Below are positions 23,475 through 34,989 of a DNA stretch of 64,000 bases, piece by piece. The DNA is taken from positions 165,818,573-165,882,572 of the forward strand of contig CP092886.1 of the NCBI GenBank assembly GCA_030710605.1, given 5' to 3'. The notes below the pieces were generated by a model, which saw only the letters and a program-made list of their open reading frames with translations, ran no database searches and was not told the DNA's origin. Numbering within the stretch: the stretch's first letter is position 1; every line of letters starts with the position of its first letter. The DNA comes from Cordylochernes scorpioides (taxonomy: Eukaryota > Arthropoda > Arachnida > Pseudoscorpiones > Chernetidae). Position numbers and translations under genes: made by a program.

Positions 23475-25315
23475 TTATTTACAGAACTGCACCTTATTTT
23501 CCACGATAGCAGACACTTTCTGATCATGGTCATACTCAAAAGATCCCATTCTTCCTTTACCATTTCCAGAGACCTTCAATTGTCCTAGGGTGTCTCTTTC
23601 CAAGTGCTCTTTTAAGGCATCCAAAAATGCAAAAATCCATCGGGGCTAAATCAGGAGATTTTACAGGGGTTCTGTTATTTGGAATAGTGTTGATTCCTGT
23701 TCTTTGCCTTAGATCTTCCAAATAAGCTTGGGTTGAAGATGAGGTATGACTTGTAGCGTTATCATGGTGAAACCAGACTTTGTTGCTCTATTTTCCATAG
23801 ATAGAGGGAATATCATTTGAAAATATAGGTTATAAAATGTTGTTTTGATAGTACTCAGAGTTTATTTTGGCATTTCTTTCAACTTTTCTTATTTTTAATT
23901 TTCCTTCATATGATATACCGCATGCCACCATAAATCCTTTGGGGTAACTTTCGGCACATTCCTTCAACCAAATTGGCCTAGATTTTTCCACCCTTTTTTG
24001 AAAGTATATAGCTCTTTTTCTGTCGCAATCGGTTAAATATACCCATGCTTCGTCATATGTAACAATAAATTTCTATCTATCAGCAGCCAAGAAATTTTCA
24101 TAAAAATATCTGCTGATAGTGTGTCGCTAACGAATATGGCTCTGAAACAATTTGCGAACCGCATGTTTTTTGTAGCTTTTAGGCCTAAATCTTTATTTAT
24201 TGTTGACACACTGATGTTCCTATTAATTTGGCTATATCTCTTTGTGGCATAGGATTTTTTTTTGTTATATATTTTTTCACTTTTTTGACAGTTGCAGGAG
24301 TTCTCACAGATATAGGGGGTGATAATCTTTTGTCCATTTCTCCGTAGGTGCTTTGAATAAAAACTTGATATTTTTGTCTCGTGAATCTATATATATATAA
24401 AAATGAATGTCTGTGTGTGTGTGTGTCCTCTATGGATTCAAAAACCATACATCCAATCGCCGTGAAATTTTGGGATATTATTAGGTGTATCCCCGGAAAG
24501 GTTTACGAAAAATAATATCTTGAATATCTTTAATATCCTTAGAGTTATTTGCATATTTGTAGCTTTAACTCGCAAGCAGTGCCACCATTGAGACAGAGAT
24601 AGGCTTAGGTTTGCTGCTCCTGATGACCTTGGGTCTGCCCCACCCCGTGAGAGAATGGATTCGCCCGGCCGCCGGCCGCCCACCGACCAATCAGGGCAGA
24701 GTTGGTGACACAGCTATGCCAAGTAGACAAGAAAAAAAGCCTCGCGGGAGCTTGCCCAAGATGACCTCCGGGAACTTCGTCCATCTTCCATAAACGACCA
24801 TGAATTTATTCAACCTTATCGAGTATTTTTCAAGGGACCGGGAAAAAATGTTCACTAGATAAAACGAATATTTTGTAATGTAGAAAATTAGGAAAGACAA
24901 AATTCAGAATGACACGGCACACAGGGACCGGGAAAAAATGATCACTTTATCAGTTTCAAATTATCAAAATATATCTATTTCTTTTTATAAGTTTATAGAG
25001 AATTGTTTTAACAAATGTTCGTTAGACAGACCTTTACTCGGGTACCGAGTAATATTGATTTTATTCAACTTATCGAGTATTTTTCAAGGGGCCGGGAAAA
25101 AATGTTCACTTTATCGAGAGATTCGTTAGACAAACCTTTACTCGGGTAAAACACGGGCGAAGCCGGGTACATCCGCTAGTAATATTATAAATATCTTTTT
25201 TAGAAATGTTGATATCATCTTGTTTGCATATTTTAATTATGTCCAAATAGGTAAGATTAGCTCTGGAAAGTCCTAAAATATAACCTCTTATGAAATTATT
25301 GTATTTGAAGGGCAT
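23475..25315 (-). pseudogene. Tc1/mariner transposase, split by Helitron and frameshifted
   Basis: N-terminus MPFKYNNFIRGYILGL starts at 25315 and continues to KKDIYNI at the Helitron border. Beyond the Helitron come RTPATVKKVKKYITK and MPQRDIAKLIGTSV (24290-24220), a helix-turn-helix DNA-binding region. The catalytic part keeps all three Asp motifs: FIVTYDEAWVYL (about 24060), KVWFHHDNATSHTS (about 23790) and VKSPDLAPMDFCIFG (about 23670), with the second and third Asp about 37 residues apart. Frame breaks between blocks make it non-functional even without the Helitron. Confidence 0.82.
24386..25179 (+). mobile_element. Non-autonomous Helitron
   Basis: Starts TCTATATATATATAAAAATG (TC after A), ends CCGCTAG (before T), with the hairpin CACGGGCGAAGCCGGGT just before the end. 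There are no TIRs and no TSD: joining the flanking A and T restores a continuous transposase reading frame (...DIYNI followed by HETKISSF). Its GC-rich module (24650-24790) is shared with the Helitron at 49819-50580. No Rep or helicase ORF, so it depends on another element. Confidence 0.88.
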
Positions 25316-25459
25316 TTTTTTTTAAATAACAAAAGAAATGTATAGAGTGTTAGAATTAGCTTAAGTCTTTTTGAATTCCACGTTGTTGATTTTTAAAATA
25401 AAGTAATATTTCCTTTTTTACACCGGGCGCTCGTTTCCTATAAGTGTGAACACCCTCTG

Positions 25460-26253
25460 TACATCATGATGTACAGATTATCTTTCCTCTGCCAATAAGT
25501 CAGTCTATTTATTCCCAAGAGCTGCTACATGTGACGAAATCCACAGTAGGCATATTTAACTATTTTGTCCAGTTGTTTATTTTTCGGCAGTATTTTAAGG
25601 CATCTCTTTATTGTGCATTATAATCGTCGAACATTTCGTAAAAAGCAACCTTTTGGGTCTGTGTGTATTTTGATTTTTTTTGTCTCGTGGCTCTCTATGA
25701 ATTTTAGTGCTTGTATTATGGATTTTCTCGGATATGAAGACCGATAATATATAGTTGTACTTGATAAGTCAGGTTCATTGGCGTTTATTTTTTTATCGAG
25801 TTTTTGATTTTCATTTTCACTGGTAAACTTCCCGGTTTTATATCCTCTTGTATATATAGTCAGATAAGCCGATCTTTCTTCTGTGTTCGAGAGAGAGCAA
25901 GTTGGCCCAATGTAGAAACTTATTATCCTTGACTGTACACAATTTTACAACGTTTCTTCGTGTTTTCTCTCTTTACTGGCTTTATATTAGTGTGTATTTT
26001 GCTATTGGCAGATGCTATATCGAAACTTACTGAAGTTGCAACCGCACTATGATATTTTATAACGGTTCTGTAATGTACTCGCGATGGTAATGTAATGTAC
26101 TTGCAACCGTGTGTGTATAATAATCTTATTTATCTTTTTAAACATTAGAATCACAACAATTGAACCAAGACCAAATATTGCTAAAACAGCAGTAGCAGGA
26201 CCAAGAGGTATTCTAGAATTATTCTCACCAACTATGTCCGCTCTCTTTCCTAA
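25460..26253. other. Non-coding stretch
   Basis: No gene recognised; ORFs here lack known motifs. Confidence 0.5.
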
Positions 26254-26262
26254 TCTCGACTT

Positions 26263-26567
26263 TTTTTTCTTATCCCTAGTACACGTGGTACAGGCCATGA
26301 TAATTATGGTGGGTAGAAGTAGGCGACTGCTTTTACTGTAAGTGTACCATATGTCTACACATGTGAAAAGCAGTTCGACTTTGCACTTACAAATGTGCCA
26401 GAGCCCCGTTTAGTTACTTGCACTCGCTGGTGGGGTTGGACTTTTGCAAGAATCGGGGGCCATTGGAGCATTTTTTTAAACATAAAAAAGTGCCCAATGC
26501 GGGAATCGAACCCGGGTCGTAGCGGTCGAAAACCAACGGTTTAGACCATCCTTCCACCTACCCCCAC
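26263..26567 (-). mobile_element. tRNA-derived SINE (family S), intact copy
   Basis: Minus-strand copy with T run (poly-A tail) at 26263, CCCTAGTACACGTGGTACAG, GGGAATCGAACCCGGG (B box inverted) and CCTTCCACCTACCCCC at the head. TSD TCTCGACTT at 26254-26262 and 26568-26576. Confidence 0.88.
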
Positions 26568-26739
26568 TCTCGACTTAATAAATACGAGTATTAAAAAAGC
26601 AACAAGAAAGAATTACACAAATGAGTTGAAAACGGCATCTTCGATCTACCGCGTGTAGTAAAAAAGATAACTAAAGTCTGAAAAGTATTGAATATTTTAT
26701 TATTTCAGAATATATATTTATGAATAGCAAAAAGTCTAT

Positions 26740-27280
26740 TTGCGTTGTCGCACTTTATCCCTTCTCAAGCTATCATTTGGCTTGACGTTGATTCGTTGAA
26801 TTGATGGATCTCCAACGGGATTTTTCGGCTTACAAAGTTATGGAGTTGATTTTATTTATTCCTGGAATAGTCCAACACGCCTTATATCAGACTCCAAACT
26901 TACTTGATTAGAGATCTGGCGGTCTAATAGTAGACAATAATGAAGATAATTAGTCGGAACGACTGCCGTGTGCAGTTGAACATTTTCCTGCTGAAATTTT
27001 ATTCCGAAGTGCCGTGAGAGAAAGGGCCACCCAACGATGCCGACGTACTGTCGTGCTGTAAAATTGTCACACGAATGACAAGGTCCGTCTACCAATAGAA
27101 ATGGATTCCCAGACCACAATTTTCGGTTGTAGACCGGAGATAGGTTGGTGGTAAGTGTCGCTGTCTAGGACGTCTCAAGAAATTCAATTGGCCATAAGAC
27201 CCCATTTAATGTAGAACTCGTAGCTGAAAATCATTCTATTTCACTCATTGACGTCCAGGGCCTTCAGTTTCAATTAGTTG
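26740..27280 (-). pseudogene. Tc1-like transposase fragment
   Basis: Minus-strand ORF 27119-26856 (87 aa) contains NFTARQYVGIVGWPFL, then FQQENVQLHTAVVPTNYL, which matches the FQQDNARPHTA motif around the second catalytic residue of Tc1 transposases; the Asp is Glu here. Following residues (LLDRQISNQVSLESD) stand where LDWPSRSPDLSPIEH would be, so the third acidic motif is eroded. Upstream, RPRQRHLPP-type pieces extend to about 27260 out of frame. TIRs were not found. Broken relic. Confidence 0.7.
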
Positions 27281-27283
27281 TAT

Positions 27284-27440
27284 GTTAACTGGCGAAACCG
27301 CTGGGAGGGTTCACCACTGATGAACCAGGCCCTCCCTTTAATTTTTCCATTGCAATAAGGGCAGTAGAAATTGTTTTATTTTAAAAAGAATATTACGCGT
27401 CTAAAATAGTTTCGTAATTTGATAACAAGGAATGTATTTG
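27284..27440 (-). repeat. Dispersed repeat family D, partial copy
   Basis: Contains GGCGAAACCGCTGGGAGGG, TTCACCACTGATGAACCAGG and AAAATAGTTTCGTAATTTGA in the order expected for the inverse of the copy at 62150-62440. Confidence 0.8.
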
Positions 27441-27721
27441 CATCCGAAATTAGGGCCTTTAAAAATTCCTTCTTGAGATATAGCTTTTGTTTCACATTAG
27501 TTACACTTATATTTGAAATTATATTTTAAATGTTAAATTTTCTAATAAAGTTATAAACGCAAAATTTTAATTGGCTAGAATTGATGAGTGAAAATACCAT
27601 CGTATTATTGTACATCACCCGGAAAGAACGAAATAAGTTTGATCACAAAACTATACAGCTGATTTTTATTAAGAAAAAAATATTTTAAAATCATATTCCG
27701 TATACATAAAGATATCAGGGT

Positions 27722-27821
27722 NNNNNNNNNNNNNNNNNNNNNNNNNNNNNNNNNNNNNNNNNNNNNNNNNNNNNNNNNNNNNNNNNNNNNNNNNNNNNNN
27801 NNNNNNNNNNNNNNNNNNNNN
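27722..27821. other. Assembly gap (100 N)
   Basis: Exactly 100 undetermined bases; a round number, so the true gap length is probably unknown. Confidence 0.99.
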
Positions 27822-29440
27822 TCTCATCTATTGCTGATAAGTTCTTTCAAAGGATACAACAATTGTTTGACAGCTTAGCATAAACACTTCTTTTTAGATT
27901 TTATCCTCGTTAAAGCGATGTACCGGAGCTTGCAAGGAAACAAAGCACACGAGTACTACATATATATAGTATAAAAACAATAGGAGCACATGAAGGAAAA
28001 TAAATTTGATGTAAGGCCAGAGTGGCGCAGTAAATTTACAACGACCAATATACTCCGATATTGAAAAATTTCCGAGAAATGAAAGAAAAATCAATACTGA
28101 GAAACAACCGTCAAGCGGCGCTACTGTCGCGTGACGTAAAATTTGTTTACATCGGCACATCGTTTGGACGAGGTAGGAAGCCATTTTCACATGCGAACTT
28201 CCTTGTGTGCAACAAATCATGTTTAGTCGATTTATTTCGAATGCTGCGTACATATCGTGCACATGATTTCATGGTCATGATATAGAAACCCATGTGTAGA
28301 GAAAGAACGCAACTATATTTTTTTACCGGTTGAAGTTAAAACGATTTTAAAGATTTACATTTTAGGCGCACATTGAATATAATTTTTAAACTGGGCTCTT
28401 AATTAATATCGAACTATGGAAAGGTAAAAAATACTATTATATATATAGAGCAAATAACTTTTATTTATCGTGCATTTAAAAAACTATTTTGATGAGCAAT
28501 CTCCCGTGTCAAATGATATTGAGTGTGAACAATAATGCGACATATCTTTTTCATTTGTGTCAATTTTACAAGCAAGCTTTGCATCTGCTATAAGGTACAT
28601 TTTATTTATTATTCTCTAAGCAATATTTTTCTTAATAATATACTTTTTTAATACTGCACATCTTATTGACAATGCAGAAGGGAGTTTTACAGAGCATATC
28701 GTACATCACTGCCACTGCAGTATGCGCCTTTATAATTAATATTTCATAACATATTTGGCGATACATTTATCCATTTTTTTCTGATAATAGAACATTCCAT
28801 AATTGAATCTTCAGAAGATAAAAATGAATATATATTAGATTGAAAGATAATTTAACCATCAATTTTACCAATATAATAATAATAATCGGCCAATAAAATA
28901 TTAATAATTAAATATTTTCAAAAATCCAATATATATGTATTTTTATATTATATCTAATTATATAAATGAATGAAATATACATGATATTATGCTCTATATT
29001 ACCATTTATAAATAGAAGCTTGTTGTTTGATATTGAGATGATAATATTTAGGATACAATATACACCAAAAGATGTTTTTTATTATTTTTTTATAATTATG
29101 ACGTAAATTATTGTCACTGCAATATTCCCTCCCCCTGTCGTATTGACGTAGAGTTACGGTATACCTATATTTTATATTATATATATTTTGTATAAGTTTT
29201 GAATTTTTAAATTCATATCGTGTTGTATATAAATTTTAACATCGTCAAATTTATGTTAAATTGTACATTCTATATGTATATTATTTTATATTTTCATATT
29301 TTGAAAAACACATATATATACATAATTTATAATATTGTTTTATACATATATTTTTTTTTACCACACACACAACACACCTGATTTCTCTTTTAAGCATTCA
29401 AGTTAACAATTATATTTAAAGAAACTGTGTATATGTGTTA
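27822..29440. other. Non-coding stretch
   Basis: AT-rich beyond 28300. A 122-codon minus-strand ORF (28262-27894) has no recognised motif and an overlapping plus-strand ORF, so I do not call it a gene. Confidence 0.5.
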
Positions 29441-29441
29441 A

Positions 29442-29530
29442 AATAAAAACACAAAACTTCCAGGGAAAAGTTTCTTTAAAGAAAAATAAATTAAAAGAAA
29501 CTTTTCCCTGGAAGTTTTATGTTTTTATTT
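29442..29530. repeat. Near-perfect hairpin with AACTTCCAGGGAAAAGTTTC arms
   Basis: Arms of about 37 bp separated by about 15 bp. The arm sequence AGAAACTTTTCCCTGGAAG resembles ACAAGAAACTTAACCCTGGA at 58080 and ACAAGAAACTTATTCTTGG at 62490, both lying just downstream of family C hammerhead-like motifs, so it is probably a foldback of the same element end. Confidence 0.7.
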
Positions 29531-29586
29531 TAATATTAATTCAAGGGATTATTTTATCGAATTGTGTATATGTGTGTTTTAATATA

Positions 29587-29655
29587 ATACACTCATAAGC
29601 ATGTGGACAAAACTTAAGGATGTAGAAAGTCTTTGATGTCACCAGTCGTCTATAT
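29587..29655 (+). repeat. Solo end of MITE family M
   Basis: GTGGACAAAACTTAAGGA, then GTAGAAAGTCTTTGATGTC, matches the left end of the MITE at 48870-49076; the rest is absent. Confidence 0.65.
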
Positions 29656-29676
29656 ATATACACATATATAAGTATA

Positions 29677-30077
29677 TACAGGGTGATCCAAAAGTCCCGC
29701 ACAACTTTAAAAATTAATAACTCAGCGAATATTCGCGCTAGAGCAATGCGGTAAACACCATTGTGTTCAGGATGCAATGGGATTTTTTATGGCAAATAAT
29801 GTAAAATTCGAAATTGATTTTAGTTACAATTTTATTCGCCAGATGGCGCTCTACCAGAATCAGAGATTCAGCGGCCAAATTGTTTGATAAATTGAAAAAT
29901 ATAACTGATCGACACGTATTTTTCCTTTTTGAATACCAGGAAAGAACCCTAATAATATCAAATAACAAATTAATAAAACACCACTTCGCCAAAAGTATGA
30001 AGAATTGGTTAACGATTTTCAAATACAATCAGAGATATGTAAAATAGGTAAATGCAAATTAAAACATGTAGCAAAAA
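29677..30077 (+). mobile_element. Mariner-type transposon end fragment
   Basis: Begins CAGGGTGATCCAAAAGTCCC after TA. About 400 bp are nearly identical, in inverse orientation, to 41408-41806 at the right end of a mariner element. The small ORFs here are mirrored there and show no transposase motif. Confidence 0.75.
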
Positions 30078-30209
30078 AGAAAATTGATATTTTAGATACG
30101 GTTTGTTTCTGAAGATAATAAATTTCTAATATTTTTAATTAAACTCTCACTCAGTATCGATTATATTTATTTTAATTCATTTGAAAAATATGTATCTATC
30201 TCTGATAAT

Positions 30210-31035
30210 TTATTTTACTCTGGAATGCCGTTGTTGTTGTCGTGTCCAATAAAGAGCCTCAGATGTACCATGCATCTCCATCACATCAGCAGCAATGTCC
30301 ACTATCTTGGGTGTGTAAAGCTGCTGCTCTGGGTCTATGTCAAATTTTTGCAAGGCTGCGGCCATTGCTGGACATGAGAATATGTGGGTAGGTGTAAGTT
30401 CCACACCAGGACAATTGTTGCATGCCCTATAGGTTCTTGTGCCATCTGGATGTATTGTCATCCCTTTATAGTGTTTTGTTCTAAGTCTTGTTATAGTTTT
30501 TGTCATTTTTCTCTCAGAGTTTATTTCGCATTTTGATCTTTTCTTATTTTTTTGTTTAATTATCTTGTATTCTGACAAAGAATCAGCGTCAAATAATGAC
30601 ATTTGTTCTTTCCTTTGGCTCAACTTTCTGGCTTCCTTTGCCAATTCAAATGCCATTTCATTACCCCCGATCCCAGAATGGGCAGGGATCCAATGTAGAA
30701 TGCAGTTATTCTCCAATGGTTCCAGTTGGGTAAGTAACGAGTGTATTTTCTGTGTGATTTTAGTATTGCCCTTCTGAATTGCTTCTAGAGCGGATATGGA
30801 GTCGCTGTATATTAAAATTCCTTCTGCTTGATGCAGGGATGGTTGGTTAAGGCATACATCAAGGGCTTTCCAGATAGCTGTCAGTTCACAAGTGAAGTTT
30901 GACGAAATCTGTCCTGCTCCTTCTTTGATTTTGATGTTTGTTCCATCTTGCAGTATTATGTTAATTCCGGCCCCTCCATTACTCAGGGTAAGGTCTGAAG
31001 ATCCATCTGTATATGCTGTTAAAGGGCGTGGCCTA
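30210..31035 (-). pseudogene. RNase H domain and C-terminus of a non-LTR element
   Basis: Minus-strand ORF of 279 aa, nearly intact. RNase H motifs: LTAYTDGSSD (Asp), TCELTAIWKAL (Glu), ILIYSDSISALEAI (Asp), and HWIPAHSGIGGNEMAFELA, where the final catalytic Asp of the usual GNExADxLA is Phe. A zinc-binding tail follows: RACNNCPGVELTPTHIFSCP. EN and RT are absent; the fragment stops at about 31035 against the oppositely oriented element, so this is a 5'-truncated insertion whose first residues are read from flanking DNA. The lost Asp predicts no RNase H activity. Confidence 0.8.
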
Positions 31036-34000
31036 GCATTTTTAATCAATAATTTGTACTATGAGGACATAGCCGTTAATATTCCAAACACATTAGACCT
31101 CGAAACCCAAGGTATCAAATTCTACCTCAATCAAAACATAGCCATCAACATATACAATATGTATCACCCTCCAAACAATACATTTATTGACGATGGAACA
31201 ATGGCTCAATTTCTTACAGACAACACTATTATTTTAGGTGACCTTAATGCCAAACATCAACTATGGGGATGTTCTACGCCAAACCCAAGAGGCAAAATAC
31301 TATCAAACATATTTGACGACAATGCCTTCATGTGCTTAAATGATGGGAATCCTACCCATCATTCCTACAGCTATAATACTGCACAAGCCCTTGATATAAG
31401 TTTTTACTATCCTGACATTTTCCACAAATGCAAATAGCAAATATTAAAAGGTTTTGAAAGCGATCATTTGCCTAATTTGATAGAAATTAGCACCAATACC
31501 AAAACTAGCTCAATTAAGAAAAATTATGGAACTTCAAAAAGGCTAATATGATATCTTTCGAAAACACCATTATTAAAGCAGCCAAAGTTTCAATACCAAG
31601 AGGTTATATTAAGAAATGGATTCCAAATTATACACACCAGGCAAAAAATATTCAAACACTTATAACTAAAAGAAATGAACTACAAAAAAGTGCACCCAAA
31701 ACCAAACAAATTGTAGAACTGAACTGAACATTGTGATTGCAAAAATAAAAAGATTATACGTAAATGTGAAAAGGGAAAAATGGAAACAAACTTGTGAAAA
31801 CCTGAACCCAAGAAACCCAAATACAAAACTTTGGAATTTGGCAAAACAAATTGGTAGAGTCCAGCCACAAACTGAAAACACAAATATGATTGAGAATACA
31901 GATGGTACACCAGCAACTAATGACAAAATTGCTGCCAATCTTTTAGGTAATTCATATCAAATAAGTAGTAAAATCAAGGTTGAAAAAAGGCCCGAAAGAT
32001 TATTCATGACTGTAAAAATGTCACCAGCACTCATAATATTTTCCATGAAAAAAATCAATATGAAAGAGCTAGCTTATGCATTAGAAAACACTGACCTAAA
32101 CAAGACTCCTGGGCCAGATGGAATCCATGGCCGAATGATATCAAACTTGGGCAAAATTGGCAAAGAAAGACTTCTTAATATTTTCAATAACTCCTGGAAA
32201 ACTGGAAAATTGCCTCAAGACTGTAAAAATGCAACAATAATTCCCATTAAAAAACTTGACAAATCTGCTGATGACCCAAAAAACTACCGACCTATGTCCC
32301 TCACAAATATTTGCTGCAAATTAATGGAAAAAAATTATATTCAGACGACTCACCTACCACCCCGATACAAGAAATCTCTTACCAGAAGAACAATATGGAT
32401 TTAGGAAAGGACATGGGACAATAGTCCAACTCTTATTTTTCACACAAAAGGTAAAAGATGCACAAAACAAAAAGCCAACTAACCACACCATAGCTGCTTT
32501 TTAGACCTTACACAAGCTTTTGATAAGGGGTATGGAAAAACAAGTTAATTACAAAATTATACAAACATTTCAAAATTGATGGAAAAGCTATCACTTGGAT
32601 AAATGATTCCCTTAAAAATATATATGTCATAATTTGTACATAACTGGATGTAAACCCGCCCAAATATGTATGCAATGTATGTTTTAAAAGATTTGAATAA
32701 AGACAAGGCTTAAGAAATCTGGGAGAGAAAGGCCCTCAAAGAGGGAGCAATCATTAGCAGGTTTTATTATCCCGGAACTCATAAAACTGAGTTCAAGAAC
32801 CTAGCATTTCCTGGGACAGGTCAGCACAAGTCCAGAACAAAGGATAGCAGAGACCCAATGAGAGAATAGTAGATTTTGCTAGGAACCAATGGAAATCCAG
32901 CACCCCTGGTAATCCAGCCAATCAGAACCCTGAGTAGTTTTCTTCTTAAATCGGGAACGAAGATTAGATAGTTAGCCGCTGGACAGCACCGAGTCAGGAC
33001 CTTGAACAGCACCGAGTTAGGACCGTGGCGCCATAGAAATCAGCTTGGAGCAAAAATCCCATCTCCTCAATCCTCAGATAAGTCAATTCTCAATCATGGA
33101 ATAGATAGTCGATAGCCAACTCCTCAACCCCTTTTTCTCCCTAGATTACTAGCCTTTTTCAACTCAATCAACCCTGTGTTTTTCGTTATTTTCCCCTGTA
33201 TGCAGAACTTACCACTCAAACGACTGCGCCAACACCAATTCAATCAATTATCAACCAACTTCAAAAGATTTCGCACCGACGATACCACATATACATCAGG
33301 GTCAAATATAATGGCACTCTATCTAAAACCTTCAAATTGTACCAAGGATTACCACAAGGATCAGTCCTTAGCCCAACTCTCTTCACCCTATTTATTGCAG
33401 GCATAGAAGACAAATTTTCACATAAAACCAATATTGGACTTTTCGCTGATGACATTTTTCTATGGAGCAGCAACACTAACTGGAAAAAAGCTGAAAGAGA
33501 TTTGAACAAGACTATTCTCCACCTAGAAAAATTTGCTAATAAACATAAATTAGAATTTAACCCCCAAAATTCTGAAACCTGTCTTTTTACTACCGATAAG
33601 AAACTTTACAAAATAAGACCAAATATTATTCTGAAAGAACAACAATTGCAATATAATAAACATCCTAAATATCTCGGCTACACCCTGGATCCAGAAATTA
33701 ACTCCAGTAAACATATTGAAGGAGTTGTTAGAAAAGGAAGAGACCGACTAAAAATCTTGAAATATATTTTAGGAAGAGTGGAGAGCTGAAGCAACAACAC
33801 TAAAATTAACTTACACATCTCTAATGAGACCTATCTTGGAATATGGATATCAAATCTATGGTACAGCATCTGAAACAAATCTAAAAACACTGGAAAGGAT
33901 ACAACTAAATGCACCTAGAATTATTACAGGTCTTCGAAATATCTGCCCTAATAATATTGTACTTTGCGAGGCAGACATTATGCCCTTAAAGGATAGAATA

Positions 34001-34850
34001 AGCTACAATCTGCCAAAATATATAAACAAAATCAAGAGTTATGAAAATAAACACAGAACTTTCAATTACATACTTATTTGGGAACCCAATATAAGACTCA
34101 AAAAAGAAGGCCCTCTCCACCTGGCCAAAAGAAATGGATTTTTTAAATATAAAGTGGAAAAATATTATTTAGCTGAAAAAATATCTACATGCGAACCACT
34201 AACAAAATGTTATTTTTAATGCCACTTTAAACGAACCCACCAACAAACAATACCAAAATCCAGAATACTTAAAACAATTATCATTAGAAATAATTAATAA
34301 AATTCCTAAAAATGCAATAACTATCTATACCGATGGTAGCAGAGACGAGTTGGGACACACTGGCAGTGGCTCTCTCATTAAACCCACAAATGGCAATGAG
34401 AAAATGAACAGAAGAAACCCAGATTTTTGCTCAATCTTCAGATCAGAACTTATAGCCATCTATGAAGTCTTAAAATCCATCAGAAATACTAAACATCACG
34501 ATATATGGATTCTTACTCATAGTAGAAGTGCCATACAACACTTGAGTCACACAGGGGAACTTAGAGACAAAGTAAGCAGGAACATAATTGGTTATCTCCA
34601 AAAACTCTCAATACCTCAAAAATTCACCTTCAATGGATACCCTTACATGTTAGCATTGAAGGCAATGAAGCTGCTGATGCGCTAGCGAAAAAAGGCACAA
34701 AAGAACCCTTGCTACAGAAAAATAAACTTACTTTTAAAGAAATAGAAACAGTAGCCAAAATAAACAAGAACTGGAGGATCCCACCTAAGCACAGTTGGTA
34801 CACCCTAGAAGCAGATGGCCACCCAGACCTTTCAGTCCACAAGCCGGCAT
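31036..34850 (+). pseudogene. Jockey-like EN-RT-RNaseH element, broken
   Basis: Plus-strand polyprotein, 5'-truncated, several frames. Endonuclease: AFLINNLYYED at 31050, IYNMYHPPNN, IILGDLNAKHQLWG (31230-31270), LDISFYYPDI and FESDHLP (31455). RT: NKTPGPDGIHGRMI (32100), IIPIKKLDKSADDPKNYRPM (32240-32300), QYGFRKGHGT (32395), then after a solo LTR YQGLPQGSVLSPTLF (33340), IGLFADDIFLW (catalytic FADD, 33435) and HPKYLGYTLDP (33660). RNase H: ITIYTDGSRDEL (34320), SELIAIYEVL, WILTHSRSAIQ with His for Asp; tail HSWYTLEADGHPDL. Stops at 31437 and frameshifts make it inactive. The 3' end near 34850 meets an opposite-strand R1-like element. Confidence 0.82.
32625..33289 (+). mobile_element. Solo LTR inserted in an RT gene
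   Basis: 665 bp from TGTCATAATTTGTACATAAC to GATACCACA (TGT...ACA ends), with a 4-bp TSD TATA at 32621-32624 and 33290-33293. It contains GAATAAAGACAAGG (32695) and short tandem CAGCACCGAGT-TAGGACC repeats (32975-33025). Joining the flanks with one TATA gives an unbroken RT reading (SLKNIYIRVKYNGTL), which fixes both borders. No internal region remains, so it arose by recombination between two LTRs. Confidence 0.85.
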
Positions 34851-34989
34851 GCGAAGCATGCCCTTCGCTACTATTCTGTTCAACTCATAAAAGCCAAGTA
34901 ACGGTATCCAAGCTAGTGCTTGGACATTGTACCTGGAAACACCACCTCCCAGACAACGTGTCTGGAAGGATTTCTATACCGGTGGCCTT

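Larger units (their letters stand above)
23372..25459 (-). mobile_element. Tc1/mariner-superfamily element interrupted by a Helitron
   Basis: Near-perfect TIRs of about 28 bp: CAGAGGGTGTTCACACTTAT at 23372 and its mirror ending at 25459, with TA on each side (23370-23371 and 25460-25461). The transposase runs on the minus strand. Removing the 794-bp Helitron leaves an element of about 1.3 kb, a normal size for this superfamily. Confidence 0.88.

Noticed and set aside
24438-24793. ORFs in the GC-rich Helitron module
   Set aside because: The matching module of the other Helitron (50008-50297) is open in different frames with different products, so it is not coding.
27894-28262. 122-aa minus-strand ORF as a host gene
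   Set aside because: Low-complexity hydrophobic composition, no motif, and an overlapping ORF on the other strand.
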